DNA from: Pseudomonas putida
Lineage (GTDB): Bacteria; Pseudomonadota; Gammaproteobacteria; Pseudomonadales; Pseudomonadaceae
DNA length: 64,000 nt
Reading direction: 5' to 3'
Assembly (NCBI RefSeq): GCF_005080685.1
Contig: NZ_CP039371.1
Coordinates: 4,774,001-4,838,000, forward strand
Shown: positions 1-14,800 of the stretch, piece by piece
Layout: the number at the start of each line of letters is the position of its first letter
Numbering within the stretch: the stretch's first letter is position 1
The notes under the pieces: generated by a model
What the model was told of the DNA's origin: nothing
Databases searched by the model: none
Seen by the model: the letters and a program-made list of their open reading frames with translations, nothing else
Made by a program: the position numbers and the translations under genes

Positions 1-918
<918 letters not shown>

Positions 919-996
919 AACTTTGTCGCAATCGCGCAGTGTACGGGAGAGAGGGGGCTGGGTGAACGGGTGTTCACATTAGAAATGCATTGCCGA

Positions 997-1037
997 TACC
1001 GGCCTCTTCGCGGCGGGTCGGCGCGAAGAGGCCGGTA
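997..1037. repeat. REP-like perfect hairpin between argR and astC
   Basis: A 16-base arm (TACCGGCCTCTTCGCG) is followed by a 9-base loop and its exact reverse complement. The GGCCTCTTCGCG core is the outer part of the P. putida REP element. It starts 16 bases past the argR stop and could end or stabilise that transcript; there is no T tract. Confidence 0.7.
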
Positions 1038-1052
1038 CAGAGGAAGAGAAGG

Positions 1053-2033
1053 TCAGCCCTTGTCGACAGGCGACGAGCTCAACTCGAACGGGCTGCTGCT
1101 ACGCCGCTGGTTGCGGTCTTCACGCGGCGTGGCACCAAAGAAATTGCGGTAGGCACTGGAGAAGTGCGGCCCGGAGGAAAACCCGCACGAAAGCCCGATC
1201 TGGATGATCGACTTGCTGGTCTGCATCAGCATCTGCCGCGCCTTGTTCAGGCGCAGCTCCAGGTAATACTGGCTAGGCACGCGATTGAGGTACTGCTTGA
1301 AGATGCGCTCCAACTGCCGACGCGACACGCAAACGTGCTGGGCGATCTCGTCGGTGGTCAACGGCTCTTCGATGTTGGCTTCCATCAACAGCACCGCCTG
1401 GGTCAGCTTGGGATGGCTCGAACCCAGGCGATTCTGCAGGGGAATACGCTGACGCTCACCCCCCTCGCGGATACGCTCGACCACCAGTTCCTCGGACACC
1501 GCCCCGGCAAGCTCTGCGCCATGATCACGCGCCAGCACCGCCAGCAACAGGTCGGTCACCGCCATGCCACCGCAGGCCGTCAGGCGATCACGGTCCCAGT
1601 CGAACAGGTGGCTGGTGGCGATCACCTTGGGGAAGCGCTCGGCAAAATCATCCTGCCAGCGCCAATGCACTGCGGCGCGGTAGCCATCGAGTAGCCCGAC
1701 CAAGGCCAGCGGATAGACCCCAGCCGACAGCCCGCCGATCATGCAGCCACTGCGCGCAAGCTGCTTGAGCGCGGCGGACAGCGTCGAACCTACCGCCAGA
1801 GGCGCCTCGTCGGCCAGCAGGAACAGCTTCTGGAACCCCTCCAGGCGGCCACTCCAGGGCTCTCCTGGCAAACGCCAGGCGCCCTCGCTGGCCGGTTCGG
1901 CCTGCAGGAACACCAGTTCGTAGGCCACTTCCGGATGCACCTGCTGGGCCACCTGCAGGACTTCTTCGGCCAGCGCCAAGGTCAGGGGCTTGGTGCTGGG
2001 CCAAATGAGAAAACCGATTCGCTGGGTGGTCAT
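1053..2033 (-). CDS. argR: ArgR, AraC-family regulator of arginine metabolism
   Basis: Arginine-responsive DNA-binding regulator (326 residues), which in Pseudomonas activates arginine uptake and catabolism. The N-terminal two thirds is a GATase1/DJ-1-like domain (start TTQRIGFLIWPSTKPLTLA, with GGLSAGVYPLA and LTACGGMAVTDLLL). The C-terminal ~100 residues are an AraC double helix-turn-helix (TTDEIAQHVCVSRRQLERIF, then IIQIGLSCGFSSGPHFSSAYRNFFG). I chose the ATG at 2033 because the protein then begins like the family; a longer frame to 2105 adds 24 unlikely residues. It follows aotP by 100 bases on the same strand, matching the aot-argR operon of P. aeruginosa but without an aotO gene. Confidence 0.93.
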   Translation of the reverse strand: MTTQRIGFLIWPSTKPLTLALAEEVLQVAQQVHPEVAYELVFLQAEPASEGAWRLPGEPWSGRLEGFQKLFLLADEAPLAVGSTLSAALKQLARSGCMIGGLSAGVYPLALVGLLDGYRAAVHWRWQDDFAERFPKVIATSHLFDWDRDRLTACGGMAVTDLLLAVLARDHGAELAGAVSEELVVERIREGGERQRIPLQNRLGSSHPKLTQAVLLMEANIEEPLTTDEIAQHVCVSRRQLERIFKQYLNRVPSQYYLELRLNKARQMLMQTSKSIIQIGLSCGFSSGPHFSSAYRNFFGATPREDRNQRRSSSPFELSSSPVDKG

Positions 2034-2133
2034 AAGGTACGGTCCGAAACCTGAGGTCGTTCGAGTCTGTGGCGCCCGAAGCATGCCGCGCCCGCTGCGC
2101 AGCATGCCCTATTCTGGTGCAAAGCGGCAGCCT

Positions 2134-2898
<765 letters not shown>

Positions 2899-2920
2899 GC
2901 TGTCGGTTCTCACAGAGCGT

Positions 2921-3619
2921 TCAGTGCTTGCGCGGCGCCAGGTAGCCGAGCCAGCGGCGTTCGGCCATCTTGAACAGGCGCACGAGGATGAAGGTCAGGC
3001 ACAGGTAGAACACGCCCGCCGTGATGTAAGCCTCGAAAGGCAGGTAGTACTGAGCATTGACCGTACGCGCCGCGCCGGTGATGTCGATCAGGGTGACGAT
3101 CGACGCCAGGCTGGTGGTCTGCAGCATCATGATCACTTCGTTGCTGTACTGCGGCAACGCCCGGCGCAGGGCCGAGGGCAGCAGGATGCGCCGATACATC
3201 TTCATGCGCGACATGCCCATGGCCTTGGCCGCTTCGATCTCGCCATGGGGCGTGGCCTTGAGGCTGCCGGCGATGATTTCCGCGGTGTAGGCACTGGTGT
3301 TGACGGCGAAGGCCAGGCAGGCACAGAAGGTAGCGCTGGACAGCAGCGGCCAGAACACACTGTTGCGCACCGCCTCGAACTGGGCCAGGCCATAGTAGAT
3401 CAGGAACAACTGCACCAGCATCGGCGTGCCGCGGATCACGTAGGTGTAGAGCCAGGCCGCAAGATTCACCAGCGGCTGCTTGGACACCCGCATCAGACCC
3501 AGCGGAATCGCCGCCAGCAAGCCGAAGAACAGCGACAGCGCCAGCAGCTTGAGCGTGGTCAGCAGCCCGCCGAGGTACAGTGGCATGGCCTCCCAGACCA
3601 CGTTGTAGTCGAAGATCAT
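2921..3619 (-). CDS. aotM: Arginine/ornithine ABC transporter permease AotM (HisM type)
   Basis: Inner-membrane permease (232 residues) of a HisQM-type importer. It has about five hydrophobic segments and the EAA cytoplasmic loop (EIEAAKAMGMSRMKMYRRILLPSALRRALP) that docks on the ATPase. The start begins MIFDYNVVWEAMPLYLGGLLTT. Its ATG overlaps the aotQ stop by 4 bases, indicating translational coupling and a stoichiometric AotQ/AotM heterodimer. Confidence 0.94.
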   Translation of the reverse strand: MIFDYNVVWEAMPLYLGGLLTTLKLLALSLFFGLLAAIPLGLMRVSKQPLVNLAAWLYTYVIRGTPMLVQLFLIYYGLAQFEAVRNSVFWPLLSSATFCACLAFAVNTSAYTAEIIAGSLKATPHGEIEAAKAMGMSRMKMYRRILLPSALRRALPQYSNEVIMMLQTTSLASIVTLIDITGAARTVNAQYYLPFEAYITAGVFYLCLTFILVRLFKMAERRWLGYLAPRKH

Positions 3620-4305
3620 AGCTCAGCCACCTTGACGCCCACCGAGTAGCGGCGCTCGAGATACTTCAGGGCCAGCAGCGAGACACTGGTGAGCACCAGG
3701 TACAGCGCGGCCACCGCCAGGAAGAAAGTGAAGGGTTCGCGGGTGGCATCGGCCGCCTGCTTGGCCTTGAACATCATGTCCTGCAGGCCCACCACCGAAA
3801 TCAACGCCGTGGCCTTGGTCAGGACCAGCCAGTTGTTGGTGAAGCCCGGGATGGCCAGGCGAATCATCTGCGGCACCTGGATGCGGAAGAACACCTGGCG
3901 CGCGCTCATGCCGTAGGCCACGCCAGCCTCGGCCTGGCCCTTGGGAATACCGAGAAACGCACCACGGAACGTTTCCGACAGGTAAGCGCCGAAAATGAAG
4001 CCCAGGGTACCGATTCCCGCCGCCAGCGGATTGAGGTCGATGTAGTCCTCATAGCCGAGCAGCGGCGCCACCCGGTTGATGATGTCCTGCCCGCCGTAGA
4101 AGATCAGCAGGATCAGGACCAGATCCGGGATGCCACGAATCACCGTGGAATACAGATCGCCCAGCCAGGCCAGCCAGCGCACAGGCGACAAGCGCAGCGC
4201 CACGCCAATCAGGCCGAGCACGATGGCCAGGGCCATCGACGACAGGGCGAGCTGTAGCGTCAGCCACGCCCCATCGAGGATGACTGCCCCGTAGCCTTTC
4301 AACAT
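3616..4305 (-). CDS. aotQ: Arginine/ornithine ABC transporter permease AotQ (HisQ type)
   Basis: Second permease of the importer (229 residues). It is membrane-spanning, with IRGIPDLVLILLIFYGGQ in the periplasmic/transmembrane part and the EAA loop GQAEAGVAYGMSARQVFFRIQVPQMIRLAIPG. It lies between aotJ (88 bases upstream) and aotM (4-base overlap). The order aotJ-aotQ-aotM-aotP-argR on one strand makes a complete uptake operon with its regulator. Confidence 0.94.
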   Translation of the reverse strand: MLKGYGAVILDGAWLTLQLALSSMALAIVLGLIGVALRLSPVRWLAWLGDLYSTVIRGIPDLVLILLIFYGGQDIINRVAPLLGYEDYIDLNPLAAGIGTLGFIFGAYLSETFRGAFLGIPKGQAEAGVAYGMSARQVFFRIQVPQMIRLAIPGFTNNWLVLTKATALISVVGLQDMMFKAKQAADATREPFTFFLAVAALYLVLTSVSLLALKYLERRYSVGVKVAEL

Positions 4306-4393
4306 GATGAGGTCCTCGACCTAGACAATGAAAAATGGTGCAAACCTCAGCGTCCCTGCTGTTTGCACCATTGCACAGGTGGAGCCAGACGTA

Positions 4394-5179
4394 TTACTTG
4401 GAGTCTGGACCGTAGATGTCGAAGTTGAAGTACTTCTTCTCAATCTCTTTGTACTTGCCGTTGGCACGGATCGCGTCGATGGCGGCATTGATGCGATCGG
4501 CATTGACCGTGTCGCCCTTGCGCACGGCGATGCCGACGCCATCACCGAAGTACTTCACGTCGGTGAACGACGGCCCGACGAAGGCGAAGCCCTTGCCGGC
4601 GTCAGTCTTCAGGAAACCATCCTCGAGCAGCGTGGCATCGGCCACGGTGCCGTCCAGGCGGCCAGCGGCGACGTCCAGGTAGATTTCGTTCTGGGTGCCG
4701 TAAGGCACGACAGTGGCGCCCTTGGGAGCCAGCACTTCCTTGGCGAAGCGGTCGTGGATCGAGCCACGCTGCACGCCGATCTTCTTGCCCTTGAGTTCAT
4801 CCAGGCTATCGCCGACCACGGTGCCTTCCTTCATCACCAGGCGTGCCGGGGTCAGGTAGTAGCGCTTGGTGAAGTCGACCGACTTCTTGCGATCCTCGGT
4901 GATCGACATGGACGACAGGATGGCGTCGATCTTGCGCACCTTAAGTGCCGGGATCAGGCCGTCGAACTCCTGCTCGACCCAAGTGCACTTGGCTTTCATC
5001 TCTTCGCACAAGGCATTGCCGATGTCGTAGTCGAAGCCGGCGATGCTGCCATCGGGCTGTTTGAAGGCGAACGGAGGGTAGGCGGCTTCGATACCAATTT
5101 TCAGCGGCTTTTCATCGGCCTGCGATACCAGGGAAAACACGGACAGCGCCAGAGCGCCAAGCAGTGCGAGCTTCTTCAT
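4394..5179 (-). CDS. aotJ: Arginine/ornithine-binding periplasmic protein
   Basis: Periplasmic solute-binding protein (261 residues, SBP family 3) that hands basic amino acids to AotQM. Residues 1-21 form a Sec signal peptide ([21 protein letters not shown], cleavage before DEK). The mature part opens [28 protein letters not shown], the classic family signature, and has LAO/HisJ features such as [17 protein letters not shown] and the paired cysteines around [11 protein letters not shown]. The ATG at 5179 follows a GGAG site; a longer frame upstream has no family similarity. Confidence 0.94.
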   Translation of the reverse strand: MKKLALLGALALSVFSLVSQADEKPLKIGIEAAYPPFAFKQPDGSIAGFDYDIGNALCEEMKAKCTWVEQEFDGLIPALKVRKIDAILSSMSITEDRKKSVDFTKRYYLTPARLVMKEGTVVGDSLDELKGKKIGVQRGSIHDRFAKEVLAPKGATVVPYGTQNEIYLDVAAGRLDGTVADATLLEDGFLKTDAGKGFAFVGPSFTDVKYFGDGVGIAVRKGDTVNADRINAAIDAIRANGKYKEIEKKYFNFDIYGPDSK

Positions 5180-5612
5180 CAGGTAACTCCATCGTAACGG
5201 GGCAATACAAGGCAGGGGTAACAGCTGCCCGACATGCGAATGGGTACAACGCGAGCCGCGGGGTATCGACCAAGGTCGCAGACCACGAGCGAGTGAATGG
5301 CATTTTAACGACAGCCCGGAAGTCGATATTTCTTGAAAGCGACAACTACTTATAGAAGCGCTAGAAACAGCGTGGGGCGAGGTTGACAGCCTCTGCAATA
5401 TATGCAAGAGCCAAGGAATAGAACCTATAGAACTAGCAATTAACGGGCCTATTATTGGCAAAGCCTTGAACCACGGCAAGTGAAGCCTGCAGCCTTGTAA
5501 AAAAACCCTACAAAATCGCCCCACAACAGCACACCGATGTTTCCAGTCGCCCCGATCTCGTGCGAAAACGGTGACAGAAGAGTTACCGATGTCTGTCGGG
5601 TAACAGGAAAGC
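5180..5612. other. Intergenic leader of the aot operon
   Basis: About 430 bases with no convincing gene; the frames here overlap on both strands and lack ribosome sites. The stretch is richer in A+T than the flanking genes and should hold the aotJ promoter and ArgR operator. I see no RNA gene in it. Confidence 0.5.
5329..5344 (-). promoter_or_regulatory. Candidate ArgR half-site upstream of aotJ
   Basis: On the minus strand TGTCGC, 8 bases (TTTCAAGA), then AA, agreeing with the Pseudomonas ArgR half-site. It lies about 150 bases before the aotJ start. A weaker TGTCGT follows at 5313-5308. Confidence 0.4.
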
Positions 5613-5646
5613 AAAAACCCCGCCCGGTTGCCTGGGCGGGGTTTTT
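5613..5646 (-). terminator. Rho-independent terminator of acs
   Basis: AAAAACCCCGCCC and GGGCGGGGTTTTT form a 13-base perfect stem around an 8-base loop, about 40 bases past the acs stop. The A and T tracts make it usable from both directions. Confidence 0.9.
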
Positions 5647-5686
5647 CAATGCCGGCCATGGGCTGCCCAGAGGCAGCCGGGGCCTA

Positions 5687-7648
<1,962 letters not shown>

Positions 7649-8071
7649 CTGTGTTACCTCGGTGTAATAGTTGTTTTTGTATGAAACCGTATGAATCGTT
7701 TGTAACTGTACCAGAGCGGGAAAATCCATTCGACGATGGTAGTAGCGCGACGCTGCGAACCGGCCCGGCTCTGGCGCGGGCCCTCTAGCCCGCGGGCGGC
7801 GGCTTGGCGAGGGGAAAAACCGGATGGCTTGCCGGGGGCGATTGTTACCGATTCTGTCAAAAGGCAAAAAAACTTTATCAAAACAGACTCTGTTTCCCGC
7901 AACTAACGGGGCATAAAATTGATCTCGCCAACAAGGCAAAGGCGATTAACAACTGGCAACAGCCCCCACGAAGGCAAACGTTAATCCCCCTCTAATCCCG
8001 ATAGTTGAAACTTGGCTGTACTCGCGGCGCCACAAGCGCCGCGCACCCCATCACGACCTTAGACAGGTAAA
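7649..8071. other. Intergenic region between acs and the DUF2790 gene
   Basis: About 420 bases between divergent genes, with no gene seen. It contains a GC-rich inverted stretch near 7760-7805 and a clean palindrome AAACAG-ACT-CTGTTT at 7881-7895, which could be an operator for either promoter. Confidence 0.45.
7671..7678 (-). promoter_or_regulatory. Candidate Hfq/Crc catabolite-activity motif in the acs leader
   Basis: On the minus strand AAAAACAA matches the AANAANAA motif bound by Hfq with Crc in Pseudomonas. It lies about 23 bases before the acs start, close to the ribosome site, where binding would block translation on preferred carbon sources. Short motif, so modest weight. Confidence 0.3.
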
Positions 8072-8332
8072 ATGAAAATGAAAGCTTTACTGGTATTGGT
8101 ACTTGGCGGTTTTTGCGGCGCGGCACTGGCCGATGAAGCAAAAGATGTCGAGCAGATTCCGGTTGAACAATACAGCTACTCGCAACATCTGGACATCGCT
8201 CGCGTCATCTCCATGAGCGAAGTGCCAAATGTCTGCGAAGTAGTACCAGCCCGCATGACCTATGAAGACTCCAAGGGCCAGAAGCACATTCTCGAGTACC
8301 GCGTGATGGGTAACGGCTGCTCCAACGGCTGA
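8072..8332 (+). CDS. Small secreted DUF2790 protein
   Basis: An 86-residue protein with a Sec signal peptide (MKMKALLVLVLGGFCGAALA, cleavage before DEAKDVEQ), hence periplasmic or exported. The mature part, with YSYSQHLDIARVISMSEVPNVCEVVPARMTYEDSKG and two cysteines, looks like the DUF2790 family, which is abundant in Pseudomonas and of unknown function. An AGG lies just upstream; ATG at 8072 and at 8078 are both possible starts. It is divergent from acs and convergent with phhR. Confidence 0.8.
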   Translation: MKMKALLVLVLGGFCGAALADEAKDVEQIPVEQYSYSQHLDIARVISMSEVPNVCEVVPARMTYEDSKGQKHILEYRVMGNGCSNG

Positions 8333-8342
8333 TCGCTGAATC

Positions 8343-8364
8343 GGGGCCCTGCTGCGGGGGCCCC
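8343..8364. terminator. GC hairpin after the DUF2790 gene
   Basis: GGGGCCC and GGGCCCC form a 7-base stem about 10 bases past the stop. There is only a short T stretch after it, so it is a weak intrinsic terminator at best. Confidence 0.45.
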
Positions 8365-8419
8365 TTCACCGCCCGAACGGCTGTAACTTGAAACGTGACC
8401 TGGATTCAATTAACGACAC

Positions 8420-9979
<1,560 letters not shown>

Positions 9980-10024
9980 GGAAGCTCTCGGGCGCGGACT
10001 TTTTTCGATCACGCGCAGAAAAGT

Positions 10025-10042
10025 CGTAAAGATAAGCTGACA
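10025..10042. promoter_or_regulatory. Weak candidate PhhR/TyrR box
   Basis: CGTAAA-N6-CTGACA resembles the TyrR-type box TGTAAA-N6-TTTACA (9 of 12 positions). It lies in the phhR-phhA divergent region. Confidence 0.3.
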
Positions 10043-10097
10043 ATTTCCCACGAAATGCCAGCTGGATGCTGCAGATTTTCCGCCATCCAGGTCTTTT

Positions 10098-10115
10098 TGT
10101 AAAATAATCGTTACG
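10098..10115. promoter_or_regulatory. Candidate PhhR/TyrR box upstream of phhA
   Basis: TGTAAA-N6-GTTACG matches 10 of 12 positions of TGTAAA-N6-TTTACA and lies about 118 bases before the phhA start, a normal activator position. Confidence 0.45.
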
Positions 10116-10203
10116 AAATAGCGCCCAGAGGCTACCTGCTCGCAGTGCCCTGTCCCGTGCATTCCTCCCTGGCGGGGGTAATGTCTAATCATGTCGTGGA
10201 CAT

Positions 10204-10211
10204 AACAAGAA
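10204..10211 (+). promoter_or_regulatory. Candidate Hfq/Crc motif in the phhA leader
   Basis: AACAAGAA is an exact AANAANAA match, ending 21 bases before the phhA ATG and just upstream of the AGGAG site. Amino-acid catabolism is under Crc control in P. putida, so a role is plausible. Confidence 0.4.
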
Positions 10212-10232
10212 AGCCCTCACCAGGAGAGCCAC

Positions 10233-11021
10233 ATGAAACAGACGCAATACGTGGCACGCGAGCCCGATGCGCACGGTTTTATCGACTACCCGCAGCAGGA
10301 ACACGCGGTGTGGAACACGCTGATCACCCGTCAGTTGAAGGTCATCGAAGGCCGAGCCTGCCAGGAGTACCTGGACGGCATCGACCAGCTCAAGCTGCCC
10401 CACGATCGCATTCCGCAGCTGGGCGAGATCAACAAGGTGCTGGCGGCCACCACTGGCTGGCAGGTTGCCCGCGTGCCGGCGCTGATCCCCTTTCAGACCT
10501 TCTTCGAGCTGCTGGCCAGCAAGCGCTTCCCGGTGGCGACGTTCATCCGCACCCCGGAGGAACTCGACTATCTGCAGGAGCCAGACATCTTCCACGAGAT
10601 CTTCGGCCACTGCCCGCTGCTGACCAACCCCTGGTTCGCCGAATTCACCCATACCTATGGCAAGCTGGGCCTTGCCGCCAGCAAGGAACAGCGCGTTTAC
10701 CTGGCGCGGCTGTACTGGATGACCATCGAGTTCGGCCTGATGGAGACCCCGCAAGGTCGCAAGATCTATGGTGGCGGCATCCTTTCCTCGCCCAAGGAAA
10801 CCGTCTACAGCCTGTCCGGCGAGCCGGAGCACCAGGCCTTCGACCCGATCGAAGCGATGCGCACCCCGTATCGCATCGACATACTGCAGCCGCTGTACTT
10901 CGTGCTGCCGAACCTCAAGCGCCTGTTCGACCTGGCCCACGAAGACATCATGGGCATGGTCCAGCAAGCCATGCAGCTTGGCCTGCACGCGCCGAAGTTT
11001 CCGCCCAAGGCCGCCGCCTGA
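10233..11021 (+). CDS. phhA: Phenylalanine-4-hydroxylase
   Basis: Iron- and tetrahydropterin-dependent monooxygenase (262 residues) converting L-phenylalanine to L-tyrosine in the cytoplasm. The catalytic facial triad is visible: H121 and H126 in FHEIFGHCP and E166 in WMTIEFGLM. Further family motifs are [22 protein letters not shown] and [13 protein letters not shown]. It lacks the N-terminal regulatory domain of animal enzymes, as usual in bacteria. The ATG follows a clear CAGGAG site. phhB begins 34 bases later, forming the phhAB operon opposite phhR. Confidence 0.97.
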   Translation: MKQTQYVAREPDAHGFIDYPQQEHAVWNTLITRQLKVIEGRACQEYLDGIDQLKLPHDRIPQLGEINKVLAATTGWQVARVPALIPFQTFFELLASKRFPVATFIRTPEELDYLQEPDIFHEIFGHCPLLTNPWFAEFTHTYGKLGLAASKEQRVYLARLYWMTIEFGLMETPQGRKIYGGGILSSPKETVYSLSGEPEHQAFDPIEAMRTPYRIDILQPLYFVLPNLKRLFDLAHEDIMGMVQQAMQLGLHAPKFPPKAAA

Positions 11022-11055
11022 GCCGCCCCGACCACAACTCGAACGGAAGACAACC

Positions 11056-11412
11056 ATGAATGCCTTGAACCAAGCCCATTGCGAAGCCTGCCGCGCCGAC
11101 GCGCCAAAAGTCACCGACGAGGAACTGGCCGAGCTGATCCGCGAAATCCCCGACTGGAACATCGAAGTACGTGACGGCCACATGGAGCTCGAGCGCGTGT
11201 TCCTGTTCAAGAACTTCAAGCATGCCCTGGCGTTCACCAACGCCATCGGCGAAATCGCCGAGGCCGAAGGGCATCACCCTGGCCTGCTTACCGAGTGGGG
11301 CAAAGTCACCGTCACGTGGTGGAGCCACTCGATCAAGGGCCTGCACCGCAACGATTTCATCATGTGCGCGCGCACCGACAAGGTCGCCGAAACAGCTGAT
11401 GGGCGTAAGTGA
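11056..11412 (+). CDS. phhB: Pterin-4a-carbinolamine dehydratase
   Basis: Recycles the 4a-hydroxytetrahydropterin made by PhhA, by dehydration to quinonoid dihydropterin (118 residues). The active-site segment [20 protein letters not shown] has the conserved histidines and tryptophans. A GGAAG site precedes the ATG. It is co-transcribed with phhA, and an intrinsic terminator follows 11 bases past the stop. Confidence 0.96.
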   Translation: MNALNQAHCEACRADAPKVTDEELAELIREIPDWNIEVRDGHMELERVFLFKNFKHALAFTNAIGEIAEAEGHHPGLLTEWGKVTVTWWSHSIKGLHRNDFIMCARTDKVAETADGRK

Positions 11413-11422
11413 ACGCTGAACG

Positions 11423-11450
11423 AAGGGGCCGCTGACAGGCCCCTTTTTCG
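11423..11450 (+). terminator. Rho-independent terminator of phhAB
   Basis: AAGGGGCC, a 7-base loop, GGCCCCTT and a T run. A strong intrinsic terminator directly after phhB. Confidence 0.9.
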
Positions 11451-11602
11451 TGAAACCCGTCCGGTATCCGCCCGCAAAACCGACCAGCGACCGGGAAAAG
11501 ATGCAAACTGTCATCCAGACTTGTGTATCCTGCCCCAGCTTGAACGAGCCTAGAAACGCGCCTGGCGCAGACTTTTCACTCACACTTGCGAGGAACGACG
11601 AG

Positions 11603-11728
11603 ATGCATGAAATCCCGAATCTTCCCTTCCCAAGCCTGAAACCCGAAGAGCAAACCGTTGCTGCCCATACCGAACCGACGCCTGCCGTCGAGGATGGCGA
11701 CGATAAATCCAGCGCTGACCAGGAATAA
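11603..11728 (+). CDS. Small acidic hypothetical protein (41 residues)
   Basis: ATG at 11603 is preceded by GAGGAAC at good spacing. The protein (MHEIPNLPFPSLKPEEQ..., ending SSADQE) is hydrophilic, rich in Glu, Asp and Pro and probably unstructured; there is no signal peptide or membrane segment. I recognise no family. It lies between the phhAB terminator and the large putative toxin gene; nothing in it marks it as an immunity protein. The ~150-base stretches on each side hold no other gene. Confidence 0.5.
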   Translation: MHEIPNLPFPSLKPEEQTVAAHTEPTPAVEDGDDKSSADQE

Positions 11729-11890
11729 CCGCGCATCCCTCCGACTGTGTGAAAACGGCTGACCTGCGGGCCACCCCCGTCATCACGTTTTCACACCGTT
11801 AAGACTCCCTGCTCCGTTGTAACAATCCACTACCACCTGCACCTGGCGGCGCCACGCAGACTCCTGCTCCCTTTCACAGGAGACAGCAGC

Positions 11891-14800
11891 GTGCAACAGA
11901 CCGCCGACACCACCGAGATCCTCGCTCGCATCGACTCGCTCGACGCCGAGCACATCCGCCTGCATAGCCCGCTCTCTGGGCCGCTGGACTTGAAAACCTC
12001 GCTCAGTGACCATTTCGATCAGGCCTTGGGACTGGGCGCCCTGTTCCCTACCGAGCTGCATGACCAGTCCATGCGAGCGTGCCTGGAAAAGGCGTTTGCC
12101 AGCGAAACCGCGCGCGTGCACTTCAACCTCTGCCTGCAGCGCCCGGCGCAATCGCCGGTACTGCCGTTACATGTGGCCCTGCTTCAGAAAAAACTGGCGT
12201 ACACGGTCATACTCGCCCTCGATGGCACACTTGCGGCCGACATGGCCGACACCACACCCGCCACGCACCCGTACACGATCTGCAGCCTTGCCCAGACGCT
12301 ATGGACCCGGCAGGTGTGCCAAACCCGTGGCGACTGCTTCATTGCCGCCGCAGTGCTGCGCTACGGACCCGACCCAACCCCTCCCACGATGCCCCGCCGC
12401 CCTTCGCGCCCACTGGCGCTGGACGACTATCTGGCATTGCCGTTGCTGGTTGAGCATCTGCTGGCGCCCTCTGCTGGTACCCACACACTCACCCATCTGC
12501 TCGAGGTACTCGGGGCTTCACTGTATGCACAGGGTCGACGCTACCGCCCGCCTACTGCCCGTGAGCTGGCGGCAGGGCAGCAACCCAACGCCTATGGCAA
12601 GGTCATGTTGCCGGGGCATGCGCTGAACGCACCGCCAAGCCAGGTGCTTGACGCGCTGTTGCACTCGGCCAGCTTCGTCGAGTGGGCACGAAACCTGGCT
12701 GACTCTGCCGCATGGGACTCGACTTCCGACTACCTCGCGCTCGGCGAGCAGGCGCTGGTGGATACGCTTTATCCACCTGAAGCCCAGCGCGCCGGCTTCA
12801 TTCTCGATTTCGAGTTGTTCAGCGCCACCAACGAAACCCTGAGCCCGGAGGAAATCCGCCTCGACCTGACCAACAGCGTCCAGGCCAGCCTCGGCTGCAG
12901 CCCTGCGATCGCAGCGCTGCTCAGCGAACTGCTGATGCGCCGCTTCGCCCCTGAGTTGCTGCTGGAAAACTACCCTCTAGGCTTCGTCTATACGCCGGAT
13001 GTGTGCTGGGCGACCCTGCGGCAAGGCGCGATGATGGCGATGGCCCGACAACGACCGATGACGCTCGAACAGGTCGAACGGGTATTGCAGGCGCCTCAGC
13101 AAGAGGATGACCCAATCCCCGCCGAAGCATTGCAAGACACCTTGGCCTTGTGGGCGCAGATCAAAGGGGGGTTCGACCATTCGCCCCCCTGGTCGGAGCA
13201 GGAATGGCAACTGGCGCTGCACCGTTATCAAGCCGCCTGCGACCAGGAAAGCCTGCGCGACCTGCCCGACCGCTTCGACGAAGCTCGGCAGCGACTGCGC
13301 CTGGCCGGAGTGGATCCACAAGGTCGCGACGTCGATGGGCAGTTGCACCTGCAGCGGTATCTCGACCATGGCGCCGGCTACCGAAACATCGCAGGCTTAG
13401 CCGACATGAGCGCATGGTACGACAACGCGTTCGAGGCCTGGGCACAACGGGCCAAGACGCTCTATCAGGCAATCCTGCAACGTTGCCTGGGCCATCTTCC
13501 GCAAGATCATCAAGACCGCCTGCGCGATGGCACCTGGACGGCCTACGCCGTGACCTGGCCATCGTACATCGGCAACGCCGGGCGCCCGGCCTACGGCGAG
13601 GGAGCGGACGAGGACTGGCATTGGGAGGTCGGCACGCAAGGCATGGTGGTCCATGCCCCTGGCGAGGACAGCGATCTGCTCTACGAACTGTTCCCCGAGC
13701 GGGTGCAATGGCGGGTCCAGGTCATTCCGGCGATCCAGCCAGCGCAGCTGCCCGAGTACTTGAACCTCGACTACGATACCTTCAACCAGACCGCGCTTCC
13801 CTGGCTCTCGGCTGATTTTCCGATGCTCCGCAGATTGCTCGCAGCGCCCGAGCAGGGGCGGGTCGCGGCGTTGGTAGATTGTTATGCCGATTCGATCGCC
13901 CTGGGTAACCGTGACGCTCTGCATGCCTTGGGCAAAGGCCTGAGCGACCATGAACGGTTTATCGCCAGCAGGCACACGACCAGCCTGGGCCGTTACTTGC
14001 TTAATTTGTTTTCGAACATCGTGCCGGGGGTCAGCTGCATCGCGCCCCGCACCGGTACCGAGGCGCTGGGCTGTGGGCTCGACCTGCTCATGGTGACAGG
14101 CGGAGCCATCAGCGTCGCAGGCCGGCTGTTCAAACCGATCAGGCGGCTATCCAGCGTGCTGGGTGAGAGCGCCGTGACCGCCCAACAAGGCATGGTCCGT
14201 GCGGCCAGGCGCTTGAGCCGTGAATCAGCCACGAACGCCTTGAGCCAACGCAACGCTGCGCCCAGGCGCTGGCACAGCGCGCCCGAACTGTCGACATCCA
14301 CGGCTAACGACCTCATGGTGCAACGCCGGGTCCTGCCCGGACAGACACCGGACGGCCTGCTGCTTGACCGAATCCCCGGCAACAACGCGCCCCTGGCCTG
14401 GGAGCACGCGACCCAGCCGCGGCTCATCTATCGCGATGCCGACAACATCGACGCCATCGTCCAGGGCGTCGCCTATCGCCAGCGTCCGGCACAAGCCGTT
14501 GCCCGCCGCCTGCAACATGAACCATTGCTCAACCAGGCACCTAGCCTGGAAGGCCCGCTTTACCCCCACGGCGAAGCGCATATCGCCCTGCGCTTCAGCC
14601 CGCCGGCGAATGACGCCGGTACCCCATTGCTTGGCCAGCAAATCAGCCACGCCTTCCAGACAGTCCGGATCGAACCGGCACCGATCCGTTTCCGCCCGCA
14701 GAATACCCGCTTCGACACCTGGGCCCAGGTAATGGTGCGTGAGGGCAAGGTGGTCCAGCATGCACCCGGGCATCCAAACCGCATAAAACCCTTGCCGGTC

